Positions 8,907-17,426 of a stretch of 36,264 bases of DNA are shown here, piece after piece. Source of the DNA: Gammaproteobacteria bacterium (GTDB lineage: Bacteria; Pseudomonadota; Gammaproteobacteria; Steroidobacterales; PWYM01); contig JAFIFN010000025.1 of assembly GCA_020832005.1 (NCBI GenBank), positions 1 through 36,264 on the forward strand. Reading direction: 5' to 3'. Within the stretch, counting starts at the first letter, position 1, and each line of letters opens with the position of its first letter. Position numbers and translations under genes: made by a program. A model generated the notes under the pieces. It ran no database searches, had not been told where the DNA came from, and worked only from the letters and a program-made list of their open reading frames with translations.

Positions 8907-10661
8907 GTGAACACGCTCTACAGTGCCCCTGTGCAGGACATCATGGCAGCCCTGATGGGTGCCGGCGAATTGCAGGGCTGGCACGGTGAGCTTGCAGCCG
9001 AAGACGTCAATGGCATCCTCGATGAGGCGGGTCGTTTCGCCGGCAATGTGATCGCGCCATTGAATGCGTCGGGCGATCGGGAAGGTATCCGGGTTGTCGA
9101 TGGCCGGGTGCATTGCGCGCAGGGATTCGCCCAGGCCTGGCAGCAGTTCAGTGGCGCCGGCTGGCCCGCGCTTGCGCAGCCGTGCGCTTATGGTGGCCAT
9201 GGCATGCCGGCAACGGTGCATGCGGCTGTCGCAGAACTTTGGGCCGGCGCCAATCTGGCTTTCGCGACCTGTCCGGAGCTGGCCGTCGGTGCGGTGCTGG
9301 CGCTTGAACACCACGGGTCGGAGGCCCTCAGGCAGGCTTTTCTGCCAGGCCTGATTGACGGCAGCTTCACCGCTACGATGTGTCTGTCGGAGCCGGCGGC
9401 GGGTTCCGATCTTGGTGCCATCCGAACTACAGCGCAGCCCGCCGGGGACCACTTTCTGCTGCGTGGCAGGAAGCTGTTCATTACCTGGGGCGATCACGAC
9501 CTCACCGAGCAGATCGTACACCTGGTGCTTGCACGCCTGCCCGATGCGCCGGCCGGCAGTCGCGGTTTGTCAATGTTCCTGATGCCTGCCGTGCTGGAAG
9601 AGGGCGATTCTGCGGGCCTTCGCAACGACATCGAACTCATCGGCACCGAATCCAAGATGGGCCTGCATGCCAGCCCGACCTGTGCATTGGCGTTAGGCCC
9701 GAATCATGGCGCCGTGGCCCACCTGGTGGGTGAGCCGCATGCAGGGTTGGCCTGCATGTTCACGATGATGAACCACATGCGCCTGGGTGTCGGCGTTCAG
9801 GCCAACGGAGTGGCGGCACGTGCAACCAGCGCGGCAGCGCTCTGGGCGCAGGAACGCGTGCAGGGCCGTACGCCTGAGAACGCAGCGTCGAAGGCCATCA
9901 TCGGCCACGCGGATGTGGCCCGCATGCTTGCAGACATGCAGACGCTGACCCAGGCGGGCCGCAGCCTCGCTCTGATGGCAGCACGGCGGATCGATGAGGC
10001 CGATGCCGGCAATGCTGCCGCAGCGGCGCAGGCGGCGTTGCTGACCCCGGTGGTCAAGGCTTGGTGCAGTGATATGGCCGAGGCGGTGTGCAGCATGGCG
10101 ATCCAGATTCATGGCGGCATGGGTTACGTCGAGGAGACCGGTGTCGCACAGTTGTATCGCGACGTGCGCGTCACCTCGATCTACGAAGGCACGAACGGCA
10201 TCCAGGCGCTGGATTTCCTGCGCCGCCGGGTGCTTGCCGATGAGGGTCATGCACTGGGCAGCTTGTTCGCTGACATCGACGGCTGGCTGCAAGACCAGGG
10301 CGTGCCTGAACGATGGCGCAGCGCGGTCAGCGATGCGCTCGAAGAGCTCCGTGCCACTGCCGGGCTTGCGATCAGGGCTGTCGGGCGCGATGGCCTTGAT
10401 CCCGGCTGGATCGCCGTAGATCTGTTGCGCCAGTGTGGTGAGCTGGTGGCTGCTGCCCTGCTGGTTCGAAACGCGTGCGTCGCAGTCCAGGGCGTTGCGC
10501 AACCGCCGCACTACCAGCAGCAGCGAGCTGCCGCGCTGGCTGACTGGGGTTTGCAGCTGCTGTTGCCACGCAGCGCAGCTTACGCGAGACGTATTCGCCT
10601 GGTCTGTGAGTCGTCGGGTCAATCCGAGTCGATACGCTGGCTGACCGAAGCCCCGGCGTGA
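8907..10661 (+). CDS. Acyl-CoA dehydrogenase (long, about 584 aa, with C-terminal extension)
   Basis: GTG start; TMCLSEPAAGSDLGAIRTTA, MAIQIHGGMGYVEETGVAQLYRDVRVTSIYEGTNGIQALDFL. Confidence 0.93.
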   Translation: MNTLYSAPVQDIMAALMGAGELQGWHGELAAEDVNGILDEAGRFAGNVIAPLNASGDREGIRVVDGRVHCAQGFAQAWQQFSGAGWPALAQPCAYGGHGMPATVHAAVAELWAGANLAFATCPELAVGAVLALEHHGSEALRQAFLPGLIDGSFTATMCLSEPAAGSDLGAIRTTAQPAGDHFLLRGRKLFITWGDHDLTEQIVHLVLARLPDAPAGSRGLSMFLMPAVLEEGDSAGLRNDIELIGTESKMGLHASPTCALALGPNHGAVAHLVGEPHAGLACMFTMMNHMRLGVGVQANGVAARATSAAALWAQERVQGRTPENAASKAIIGHADVARMLADMQTLTQAGRSLALMAARRIDEADAGNAAAAAQAALLTPVVKAWCSDMAEAVCSMAIQIHGGMGYVEETGVAQLYRDVRVTSIYEGTNGIQALDFLRRRVLADEGHALGSLFADIDGWLQDQGVPERWRSAVSDALEELRATAGLAIRAVGRDGLDPGWIAVDLLRQCGELVAAALLVRNACVAVQGVAQPPHYQQQRAAALADWGLQLLLPRSAAYARRIRLVCESSGQSESIRWLTEAPA

Positions 10662-10673
10662 ACGCCTCAGCGC

Positions 10674-11414
10674 TCAGATCCAGAGTTCAAATTCGATCCG
10701 GAAGTTCGGCGAGGGCGGCTTGATGCCCTTGGGAATGAACAGTCCCTGCAGCACCGAGGTGTTGTTACCCCAGTATCTCTGAATCATCTGGCCGCGGACA
10801 TTGGCGAAGCGGCCGGTGCCGCCGACGACGGCGCGCAGGAAGCGTGGATCGGCCTGCTGGTTGTCATGCTGCAGTCCCACGACCGAAAGCATGTCGGTTG
10901 GAGTCAGGTCCTCCGCGCTGACGACACCACCGAGATAGTAGTCCGTATGCGAGAGCAGATGCGGATCGGGCCTGGGCACATAAGGTCCATCCGACTTGTT
11001 GTTGATGACCACCCAGCCGCGATCGAAGAACGTACCTATAGGCTCGCGCTCAAAGTCCCAGTTCACGTCACGCTTGTCTTTGGGCTCCGGGATCGTGCCT
11101 CCGGGGTAGATGAGACCCTCGTGATACTGCATGCTGCCGCGCAGGTCACTCTGGCGAAACCCGGCGCGAAACCGGTCATGGTCCGGATGCTGTTCGGCGT
11201 AGTCCGGATGGCGATTCCACGCACCGTCTTCGTTGTCGTAGTTCGTATGTCCCAGGACCGCGACATCGATGGTAATCACTTCGCGTCGGCTGCCCGGGGC
11301 TGTCTGCGATGACTGCGCTGACGCCGCACGTCCTGCAAGCGCGCCGGTGAGCAGGCCCATCACACCGGCCATCACACCGCGGCGTCCGAATTTCGTTTTT
11401 GCAGTCATGTTCAC
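10674..11414 (-). CDS. Allene oxide cyclase/dirigent-like barrel protein with Tat-like signal (paralogue 2)
   Basis: GRRGVMAGVMGLLTGALAGRAASA leader; VVGGTGRFANVRGQMIQRYWGNN; GTG start at 11414 or ATG at 11408. Confidence 0.6.
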   Translation of the reverse strand: MNMTAKTKFGRRGVMAGVMGLLTGALAGRAASAQSSQTAPGSRREVITIDVAVLGHTNYDNEDGAWNRHPDYAEQHPDHDRFRAGFRQSDLRGSMQYHEGLIYPGGTIPEPKDKRDVNWDFEREPIGTFFDRGWVVINNKSDGPYVPRPDPHLLSHTDYYLGGVVSAEDLTPTDMLSVVGLQHDNQQADPRFLRAVVGGTGRFANVRGQMIQRYWGNNTSVLQGLFIPKGIKPPSPNFRIEFELWI

Positions 11415-11427
11415 TCAACTCCCGTAT

Positions 11428-12081
11428 TCAGGTCAGGTGCCATAGCTCAAAGCGCAGCCGAAAGTTCGGCGACGGTGGAGATACGCCAGAGGGCAGGGCG
11501 AGCCCGCGCAGGCCCGTGCTGTTACGGCCGATGCGACGCTGTGTGACAGAGCCCTTGGCGGTGGCGAATCTGCCAGTACCGCCTGCAACCGCCCGCACGA
11601 CAATGTCGTCCGGCGGCACACCATTCTCCATGCCGGTCGTGGTCAGCATGTCCGTGGGCGTGAGGTCCTGTGCCGACACCGTTCCGCCGAGGTAATAATC
11701 GGCGAAGGACAGCAGATGCGGATCTGGCCTTGGCTCGTCCGGGCCGTCCGTACGGTTGTTGATGATCACCCAGCCGCGGCTGAAAAAGCTGCCCATGGGA
11801 GGCTGCTCGAAGCGCCAGACCACGGCGTTGTAGTCATCATCGGGCGGCTCCGGGATCGTTCCGGCAGCGTATACCAGCCCCTCGAAGTAGAACGTGGTGC
11901 CGCGAACATCACTTTGCCGGAAGCCCTCCAAGGCCTTTCCGGGAACGTCATCGCGAAAGTCAGGATGCATGTTCCAGGCGCCGCGCCGGTTGCTGTAGTT
12001 CGTGTGGCCGAGTACCGCGACATCGACCTCGACGATCTCGTGACGGGCACCTGTCGCATCGCCGTAGTTCTTATCGTTCAA
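11428..12081 (-). CDS. Allene oxide cyclase/dirigent-like barrel protein, leaderless (paralogue 3)
   Basis: EVDVAVLGHTNYSN...VAGGTGRFATAKGSV; proposed TTG start at 12081 preceded by GGAGA SD; the longer ORF (to 12168) would overlap the DoxX coding end. Confidence 0.58.
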   Translation of the reverse strand: MNDKNYGDATGARHEIVEVDVAVLGHTNYSNRRGAWNMHPDFRDDVPGKALEGFRQSDVRGTTFYFEGLVYAAGTIPEPPDDDYNAVVWRFEQPPMGSFFSRGWVIINNRTDGPDEPRPDPHLLSFADYYLGGTVSAQDLTPTDMLTTTGMENGVPPDDIVVRAVAGGTGRFATAKGSVTQRRIGRNSTGLRGLALPSGVSPPSPNFRLRFELWHLT

Positions 12082-12107
12082 TGGTAGTCTCCAGCGTGGT
12101 TGTGCAG

Positions 12108-12536
12108 TCAGAATTTCGGCGTACGTTGGGGGCGAAAGATCTCGCGAAATGCGTCTCGATATCCCCACAGAAGCACCAGGTTGAGAATCAGCACGACAAC
12201 ACCGTCGGCGATCTGGGCCTGATAGATCGTAATCAGGAAGATCACGATATTGACGGTAACGGGTGTCAGCAGTACCAGGCCAGCTACGACGAAGCGATTG
12301 CTCAGAAGCATGATGCCACCAGCAACCTGCAGCGCCTTCACAAAGGCGAAATAGCCGCCAGGAATCATCAACTCGAGAAACTCATGGCTGTTGCCAAGCG
12401 CGACAAGCTCGAAAAAGTAGTTGAGTCCGGCAAACAGGTAGAAAGCACCGACGAGAATACGCGCCGCATGCAGCACGGCAGTGCCAGTTCGTGCACGCCA
12501 GTCGATTGCTGTGCTCGCCGCGCGGATGGCGTTCAT
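12108..12536 (-). CDS. DoxX family membrane protein
   Basis: MNAIRAASTAIDW..ILVGAFYLFAGLNYFF..; four hydrophobic segments; start at ATG 12536 rather than the 13145 ORF start. Confidence 0.75.
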   Translation of the reverse strand: MNAIRAASTAIDWRARTGTAVLHAARILVGAFYLFAGLNYFFELVALGNSHEFLELMIPGGYFAFVKALQVAGGIMLLSNRFVVAGLVLLTPVTVNIVIFLITIYQAQIADGVVVLILNLVLLWGYRDAFREIFRPQRTPKF

Positions 12537-12650
12537 TCGATCCCCCCTCCGCAAAGATGCCTGTGCCCTGGATCGCACACTGCTTCGATGCGTGGCGTTT
12601 ATCCTTGCACGGTCGTTGTGCCAGCGGCAGTGTTTGTTGAGCACTCTCAG

Positions 12651-12665
12651 ATAACTGAGAGTTAT
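12651..12665. promoter_or_regulatory. LysR-type box ATAACT-GAG-AGTTAT between divergent DoxX and hydratase genes
   Basis: Perfect 6-3-6 palindrome, overlapping a second palindrome ACTCTCAG-ATAA-CTGAGAGT (12643-12662). Confidence 0.65.
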
Positions 12666-12704
12666 GGGCTTTCGAACCTGCCTGCGCCCGTTATCTCGGT
12701 TGCG

Positions 12705-12734
12705 GTTATGCCCCCGAGCCGCGAAGATATTGGC
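12705..12734 (+). promoter_or_regulatory. Bipartite element GTTATG-N18-ATTGGC (site G)
   Basis: gttatg cccccgagccgcgaagat attggc upstream of the hydratase gene. Confidence 0.6.
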
Positions 12735-12858
12735 GGTCTGTGCTGCTGACCGGCAAGCTGTCGCCTTATGGCCGGGAAATCCAGCAAATCGTCCGTCACG
12801 GTCGCCGGCGCCATTGGCTCGCCAGGCCGGCGGGTGCTCGGAGAATTGCATTGTGCCT

Positions 12859-12894
12859 GCGCTCGGCGGCGTATATGCGCTCGGCGGCGTATAT
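12859..12894 (+). repeat. Exact tandem duplication of 18 bp (gcgctcggcggcgtatat x2)
   Basis: Two adjacent identical 18-mers in the leader/5' region of the hydratase gene. Confidence 0.9.
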
Positions 12895-12922
12895 CTGTCC
12901 AGGATTTCACGGACGCAAGCGC

Positions 12923-13714
12923 GTGAGCGCAAGACAGGCGCAGTTACAGCAGCTTGCTGCGGCACTGATCGCAGCGCGCAGGGGCTGGCGCAGCATTGGC
13001 CACGACCGCGCAGTCCTCCCGCGTGACCTGGCGGAGGCCTATGCAGTTGCCGCGCGGGTGGCTGCGGACTCGGCGCCGCATTGCGGCTGGAAAGTCGGCG
13101 CGACCTCGAAGCGAGCTTGGCAGATGCTTGGGCTGCAGGCGCCATTCTTCGGCCGCATCAGCGAGCGCTGGGTATGCCAGTCTGGGGCCGTGATCGGCTG
13201 TCGGGCAGGCACGCTGTCGCTGGAAGCCGAGATCGGTGCCGTGCTGGATGAGGCGGCGCTGGAGAAGCTGGCCGCAGGCGTGCCGGCAGCCATGGCGCTT
13301 TCGCAGATCTTTCCCGTGATCGAGATCAACCGTCCCGACTTTGCCGAGCCCTTCGCCGCCGGCGGTCTTTGCCTGATCGCCGATAATGGTGTCAATCGCG
13401 GCCTTATCCTGCCGGCACACGATACGCTGTGGAGTGCACAGCAGGCACAGCGTGCAGTGGTCGATGTCACCATGAATGGCGAGGTGGCTGCTCGGGGCGA
13501 GGCAACACAGGTGCTGGACGGCCAACCACTTTCGGCCGTGGACTGGCTGTATCGAACCCTGCCGGAATTCGGCCTGGCCCTGCAGCCTGGCGACTTGGTG
13601 GCGACCGGCGCCATGATGCCGCCGCTGGAGGTCCGGCCCGGCGACCAGGTGGTTTTCGAGTTCCAGGAGGGTGCCCGTATGGCCGTCGATATCACGGCAA
13701 ATGAGGCCGCCTAG
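12923..13714 (+). CDS. 2-keto-4-pentenoate hydratase / 2-oxohepta-3-ene-1,7-dioate hydratase family (FAH superfamily)
   Basis: GWKVGATSK, EAEIGAVLDE, SQIFPVIEINRPDF, GDLVATGAMMPPLEVRPGDQVVFEF; start uncertain (GTG 12923 proposed; ATG 12875 also in frame). Confidence 0.8.
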   Translation: MSARQAQLQQLAAALIAARRGWRSIGHDRAVLPRDLAEAYAVAARVAADSAPHCGWKVGATSKRAWQMLGLQAPFFGRISERWVCQSGAVIGCRAGTLSLEAEIGAVLDEAALEKLAAGVPAAMALSQIFPVIEINRPDFAEPFAAGGLCLIADNGVNRGLILPAHDTLWSAQQAQRAVVDVTMNGEVAARGEATQVLDGQPLSAVDWLYRTLPEFGLALQPGDLVATGAMMPPLEVRPGDQVVFEFQEGARMAVDITANEAA

Positions 13715-13722
13715 CCTGGCAG

Positions 13723-13752
13723 GTTATGGGCGCGGGTAAAAAAGCAATTTGT
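13723..13752 (+). promoter_or_regulatory. Bipartite element GTTATG-N18-ATTTGT (site B, variant)
   Basis: gttatg ggcgcgggtaaaaaagca atttgt, 64 nt upstream of the NicX-like start; one mismatch in the second box. Confidence 0.5.
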
Positions 13753-13816
13753 ATTTCAGGGTCGGGCCTGTCGAGAATCAGGCTCGGACGCTCACAAGAC
13801 TAGGGAAGGGGGACGG

Positions 13817-14863
13817 GTGCTTCAGGAAAGAATCGAGGAAAAATGGATCCGGGCGTTCATCCGAACCTTCGAGCTGTGTGAGGTGACCGCCGGGGATGAG
13901 GTTGTCATCCTCTCCGAGACCCAGTCACGTGCCATCAATGTCCAGCTGGCCGAACTGGCGCTGCTGCGCATGGGCGCACGCCCCTGCCATGTGGTCATGC
14001 CCACGCCGGCCCAGGAGGCGCCCGTACCGGTACGTTCCACGGGCTCCACGCACGCGCTCGATGGCCTGAAACCCGTGCTGGCCGCGCTGACCAGTGTCAG
14101 CTTCATCGCCGATCTCACTGTTGAAGGCATCATGCATGCGCCGGAAACACCCAAGATACTGGGCTCGGGAGCGCGCGCACTCTACATCAGCAATGAACAC
14201 CCGGAGGCTTTGGAGCGCCTGCAGCCTGATCCGGTGCTGTTTCCCAAGATACAGAAAGGTCGCGACCTGATGCTCGGGGCCAGCCGCATGCATGTCGCCT
14301 CCAGCGCCGGCACCGATCTGACGGTCGTCCTGGCCGGCGCACGGGTCGGCGGCAATTTCGGCGTGGCAACCCGCCCCGGTCAGCTGGCGAGCTGGCCAGG
14401 TGGCATCTGCAGTTGCTTCCCGCCTGCCGGCTCGGTGAACGGCACGCTGGTGCTTGACGCCGGTGATATCAACCTCACTTTCAAGCGCTACCTCGAACGC
14501 CCCATCCGGCTGACGATCAAGGATGATTTCGTCACGGACATCGAGGGCGATGGGCTGGATGCGGACCTGATGCGCAGCTACTTCGAAGCCTGGGGAGATC
14601 GCAATGCCTACGGAGTCTCACATGTGGGCTGGGGCATGAATCCGGCGGCTCGATGGGATGCGCTGGTTATGTATGACAAGCGCGATACCAACGGCACCGA
14701 ACAACGCGCATTCGCCGGCAATTTTCTTTACTCGACCGGCGCGAACCCCTCTGCGGAGCGCTATACGCTTGGGCATTTCGATCTGCCCGTCCGTCACTGC
14801 GATATCTCGCTCGACGACACTGTGGTAGCGATTCAGGGTCGCCTGCAGGGCGAACTGGCCTGA
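13817..14863 (+). CDS. NicX-like Fe(II) ring-cleavage dioxygenase (2,5-dihydroxypyridine 5,6-dioxygenase family)
   Basis: GTG start, SD aaggggga; collinear with NicX: GTLVLDAGDINLTFKRYLERPI, YGVSHVGWGMNPAARWDAL, RAFAGNFLYSTGAN, GHFDLPVRHCDISLDD (His / His-x-Asp metal ligand set retained). Confidence 0.8.
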   Translation: MLQERIEEKWIRAFIRTFELCEVTAGDEVVILSETQSRAINVQLAELALLRMGARPCHVVMPTPAQEAPVPVRSTGSTHALDGLKPVLAALTSVSFIADLTVEGIMHAPETPKILGSGARALYISNEHPEALERLQPDPVLFPKIQKGRDLMLGASRMHVASSAGTDLTVVLAGARVGGNFGVATRPGQLASWPGGICSCFPPAGSVNGTLVLDAGDINLTFKRYLERPIRLTIKDDFVTDIEGDGLDADLMRSYFEAWGDRNAYGVSHVGWGMNPAARWDALVMYDKRDTNGTEQRAFAGNFLYSTGANPSAERYTLGHFDLPVRHCDISLDDTVVAIQGRLQGELA

Positions 14864-14883
14864 TCGCTCTCGACCACCCAGGT

Positions 14884-15753
14884 ATGAAGCTCAAGACACT
14901 CACACTGGGTCCACCGCCTAAAATCGCGGTGGACGTTGCGGGCAACGGGCCCCTGGTCATTCTGTTGCATGGTATTGGCGGCAACAGACTGAACTGGCGC
15001 CAGCAACTGCAGAGCCTGGCACCGGAGTTCACCGCTGTCGCCTGGGATGCTCGCGGCTACGGTGCTAGCGAGGATTACGAGGGGGCGCTGGATTTCGCTG
15101 ATTTCAGTGCAGACCTGCAGCGCGTGATCGATGCTTTCGGTTGCCGGCGGGCCCACCTGGTCGGCCTGTCGATGGGCGGGCGTATTGCACTGGACTTCTA
15201 TGGTCGCGCGCCCGACCATGTGGCGTCGTTGGTGCTGGCCGATACCAGCGCAGGTACAGAGACGACACGTTCACGCTCAGCGCTTGACGAGGTGTTGCGA
15301 CTGCGACAAAAGCCGCTGCTCGATGGACAGACGCCGGTGGAGATGGGCTACGGTATGGCGCAACACCTCGTGGCACCGAATGCCAGCGTCGCGGCTGTCC
15401 AGTCGGTCATCGACAGTTTCGCGGCCCTGCGCAAGGCCTCCTACCTCAAGACGCTTGATACCGTGACCCGCTACACTGCGTTCCCGCCCTTCGGGAGCAT
15501 CAAGGTGCCCACACTGGTGATGGTCGGTGAGCACGACAGGATCGCGACCCCCGACTACGCGCGCAGCATGGCCGCAGCGATTCCCGACGGACAGTTCTGC
15601 CTGCTGCCCGATGCCGGGCACCTCAGCAACCTGGAAAACCCGGACGCGTTCGATCGTGCGCTTCTCGCGTTTCTGCGACGTCACGCCGGGGCTGCCGATA
15701 CGCCGCCGCGCGGCGCGGAGGAGATGGAATCAGATCGATCGGCGCGAGTATGA
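14884..15753 (+). CDS. Alpha/beta hydrolase (PcaD/NicD-like)
   Basis: LLHGIGGNRLNW, nucleophile elbow GLSMGG, GEHDRIATP, DAGHLSNLENP. Confidence 0.85.
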   Translation: MKLKTLTLGPPPKIAVDVAGNGPLVILLHGIGGNRLNWRQQLQSLAPEFTAVAWDARGYGASEDYEGALDFADFSADLQRVIDAFGCRRAHLVGLSMGGRIALDFYGRAPDHVASLVLADTSAGTETTRSRSALDEVLRLRQKPLLDGQTPVEMGYGMAQHLVAPNASVAAVQSVIDSFAALRKASYLKTLDTVTRYTAFPPFGSIKVPTLVMVGEHDRIATPDYARSMAAAIPDGQFCLLPDAGHLSNLENPDAFDRALLAFLRRHAGAADTPPRGAEEMESDRSARV

Positions 15754-16760
15754 GCGCTCAAACGGCAATCGTCCTGGCGCGGCACCCTCAGGGCGTACCT
15801 CACCTCGATGACTTTCGGTTCGAACAGCGGAACGTCCCGGATGCGGGGGATGGCGAGGTGCTGGTCGAGGTGCGCTATCTGTCCATGGATCCATTTCTGC
15901 GGCTGCAGCTGGCTCCCTCGGCCAGCATGGGACGACCGGTTCGACCCGGGGACGTGATTCCGGGCCGCGCACTGGGAAGGGTGAGAACCTCCAGGGATCC
16001 GAGCCTGAAGACAGGTGACTGGGTCATCGGTGACCTGGGATGGCAGCGGTTCAGTGTGATGGCGGCACAGAGCCTGTCGCGTATCGACGTGGACGACGGC
16101 CTGGGACCCTCGGTGTATCTGGGTGCGCTCGGCAGCCCGGGACTCACAGCCGCGCTGTTGCTTGAAGCGACCCAGGCGGCTGCCGGCGATACCGTGGTGA
16201 TCAGCGCTGCGGCCGGTGCGGTGGGCAATGTCGCCGCGCAGCTCGCGCGGCTGCGCGGTTGCCGCGTGATTGGCCTGTCCGGATCCCAGGCAAGGCGTGA
16301 CTACCTGCTCTCGGTGCTGGGACTCGACGCCGTCCACGATCATCGGGATCCCGCAGCGCTCAGCGCAACCCTGGTCGAGCGCGGCGGTGTGGATGTGTTC
16401 CTGGACAGCATCGGCGGTGCGCTGCACGATGCTGTGCTCTCGAGCATGAATCCGCTCGGCAGGATCGTTATGTATGGATTCATCTCCGGCTACAACAGCA
16501 GCGGAAAACCCGCTAGCTATGGCTCGATGATGGAGGTGCTTCGCAAGCGTCTGACCGTCAGCGGTTTTCTGGTCGGGGATCATGCCTCACTATTTCCTTC
16601 AGCCCTCAAGCAGCTGCACGAACTCGTGCGCTCGGGGCGCCTGACGGTGGTCGAAAATATCCACCAGGGCCTGGGCGCGACACCGCAGGCGTTCGCCTCT
16701 CTGTTCGACGCCGCACCTCCGGGAAAGACATTGGTGTGTCTGGATGATGACCCACTGTGA
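15750..16760 (+). CDS. NADP-dependent medium-chain oxidoreductase (CurA/leukotriene B4 12-hydroxydehydrogenase-like)
   Basis: 4-bp ATGA overlap with the upstream gene; VRYLSMDPFLRLQL, VVISAAAGAVGNVAAQLARLRGCRVIG. Confidence 0.88.
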   Translation: MSAQTAIVLARHPQGVPHLDDFRFEQRNVPDAGDGEVLVEVRYLSMDPFLRLQLAPSASMGRPVRPGDVIPGRALGRVRTSRDPSLKTGDWVIGDLGWQRFSVMAAQSLSRIDVDDGLGPSVYLGALGSPGLTAALLLEATQAAAGDTVVISAAAGAVGNVAAQLARLRGCRVIGLSGSQARRDYLLSVLGLDAVHDHRDPAALSATLVERGGVDVFLDSIGGALHDAVLSSMNPLGRIVMYGFISGYNSSGKPASYGSMMEVLRKRLTVSGFLVGDHASLFPSALKQLHELVRSGRLTVVENIHQGLGATPQAFASLFDAAPPGKTLVCLDDDPL

Positions 16761-16790
16761 TATGCCCTCGCACCTGCCAGGAGTCTTGAC

Positions 16791-17411
16791 ATGAAAATGG
16801 CCAATGCCCTTGGTGTACTGGTCGCGCTGGCGTTGCTTGCCAGTGCGCAGATGCCTGCATCAGCTGCTCCCGGCAAGACGGACAGGGCAGTGCCGGGGTG
16901 GCATCTTGGCTTGCCGGTGCAGCTCAACGCCATCGTACCGCCGGCCTACGGCGGCGATGGGCCCGAGGGGCCCAGTGACTCGGTGCCCGACATGCGGGTG
17001 ATGCTGACCTCACCGGTGCGAAGCGATCTGCCGCATGCCCCTGATCGGATGATTCCCTACCGCGGCAAGGAGCGACTGCTCCCCGCGCACATGAATACGA
17101 TCGAATTTTTCCCCAAGGCCCAGTGCCCGCACGACGCACTGGGTTACTTCGTGGTGGCCGGACCTGAGGCGACAGCCGATACGGTGCGCGTGCGTGACAT
17201 CGACGATCCCGCGGATTCTGCGCCCGGCAGCGCGCTGGCCTATGCAATCCGCATCGGCTTCGTCTGGGTGGAGCTGACCAGCCATGTGGTGATCGATGCG
17301 GGGGTCGCGATGAGGCTGCTGGAGCTGGTGCCCTTCGAGTATGGTGGACTGATGTGGGCACAGTGGTACGGTGGCCCGGCCCCCGGTGCCCTGCAGCGTT
17401 GTAACGATTGA
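16791..17411 (+). CDS. Secreted hypothetical protein
   Basis: Signal peptide MKMANALGVLVALALLASAQMPASAAP; two Cys in the mature part; no recognised domain; correct operon spacing. Confidence 0.7.
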   Translation: MKMANALGVLVALALLASAQMPASAAPGKTDRAVPGWHLGLPVQLNAIVPPAYGGDGPEGPSDSVPDMRVMLTSPVRSDLPHAPDRMIPYRGKERLLPAHMNTIEFFPKAQCPHDALGYFVVAGPEATADTVRVRDIDDPADSAPGSALAYAIRIGFVWVELTSHVVIDAGVAMRLLELVPFEYGGLMWAQWYGGPAPGALQRCND

Positions 17412-17426
17412 CGGGAGTAAGTGCTG

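Noticed and set aside
12081-12749. 222-aa plus-strand ORF across the DoxX gene
   Set aside because: Overlaps DoxX in antisense and the regulatory region; no homology signal.
12537-13145. Upstream extension of the DoxX ORF to 13145
   Set aside because: Extension is Arg/Ala/Pro-rich, crosses the divergent regulatory region and the hydratase start; DoxX proper begins at MNAIRAA (12536).
15681-16583. 300-aa antisense ORF across the MDR gene
   Set aside because: Opposite a well-supported MDR oxidoreductase.
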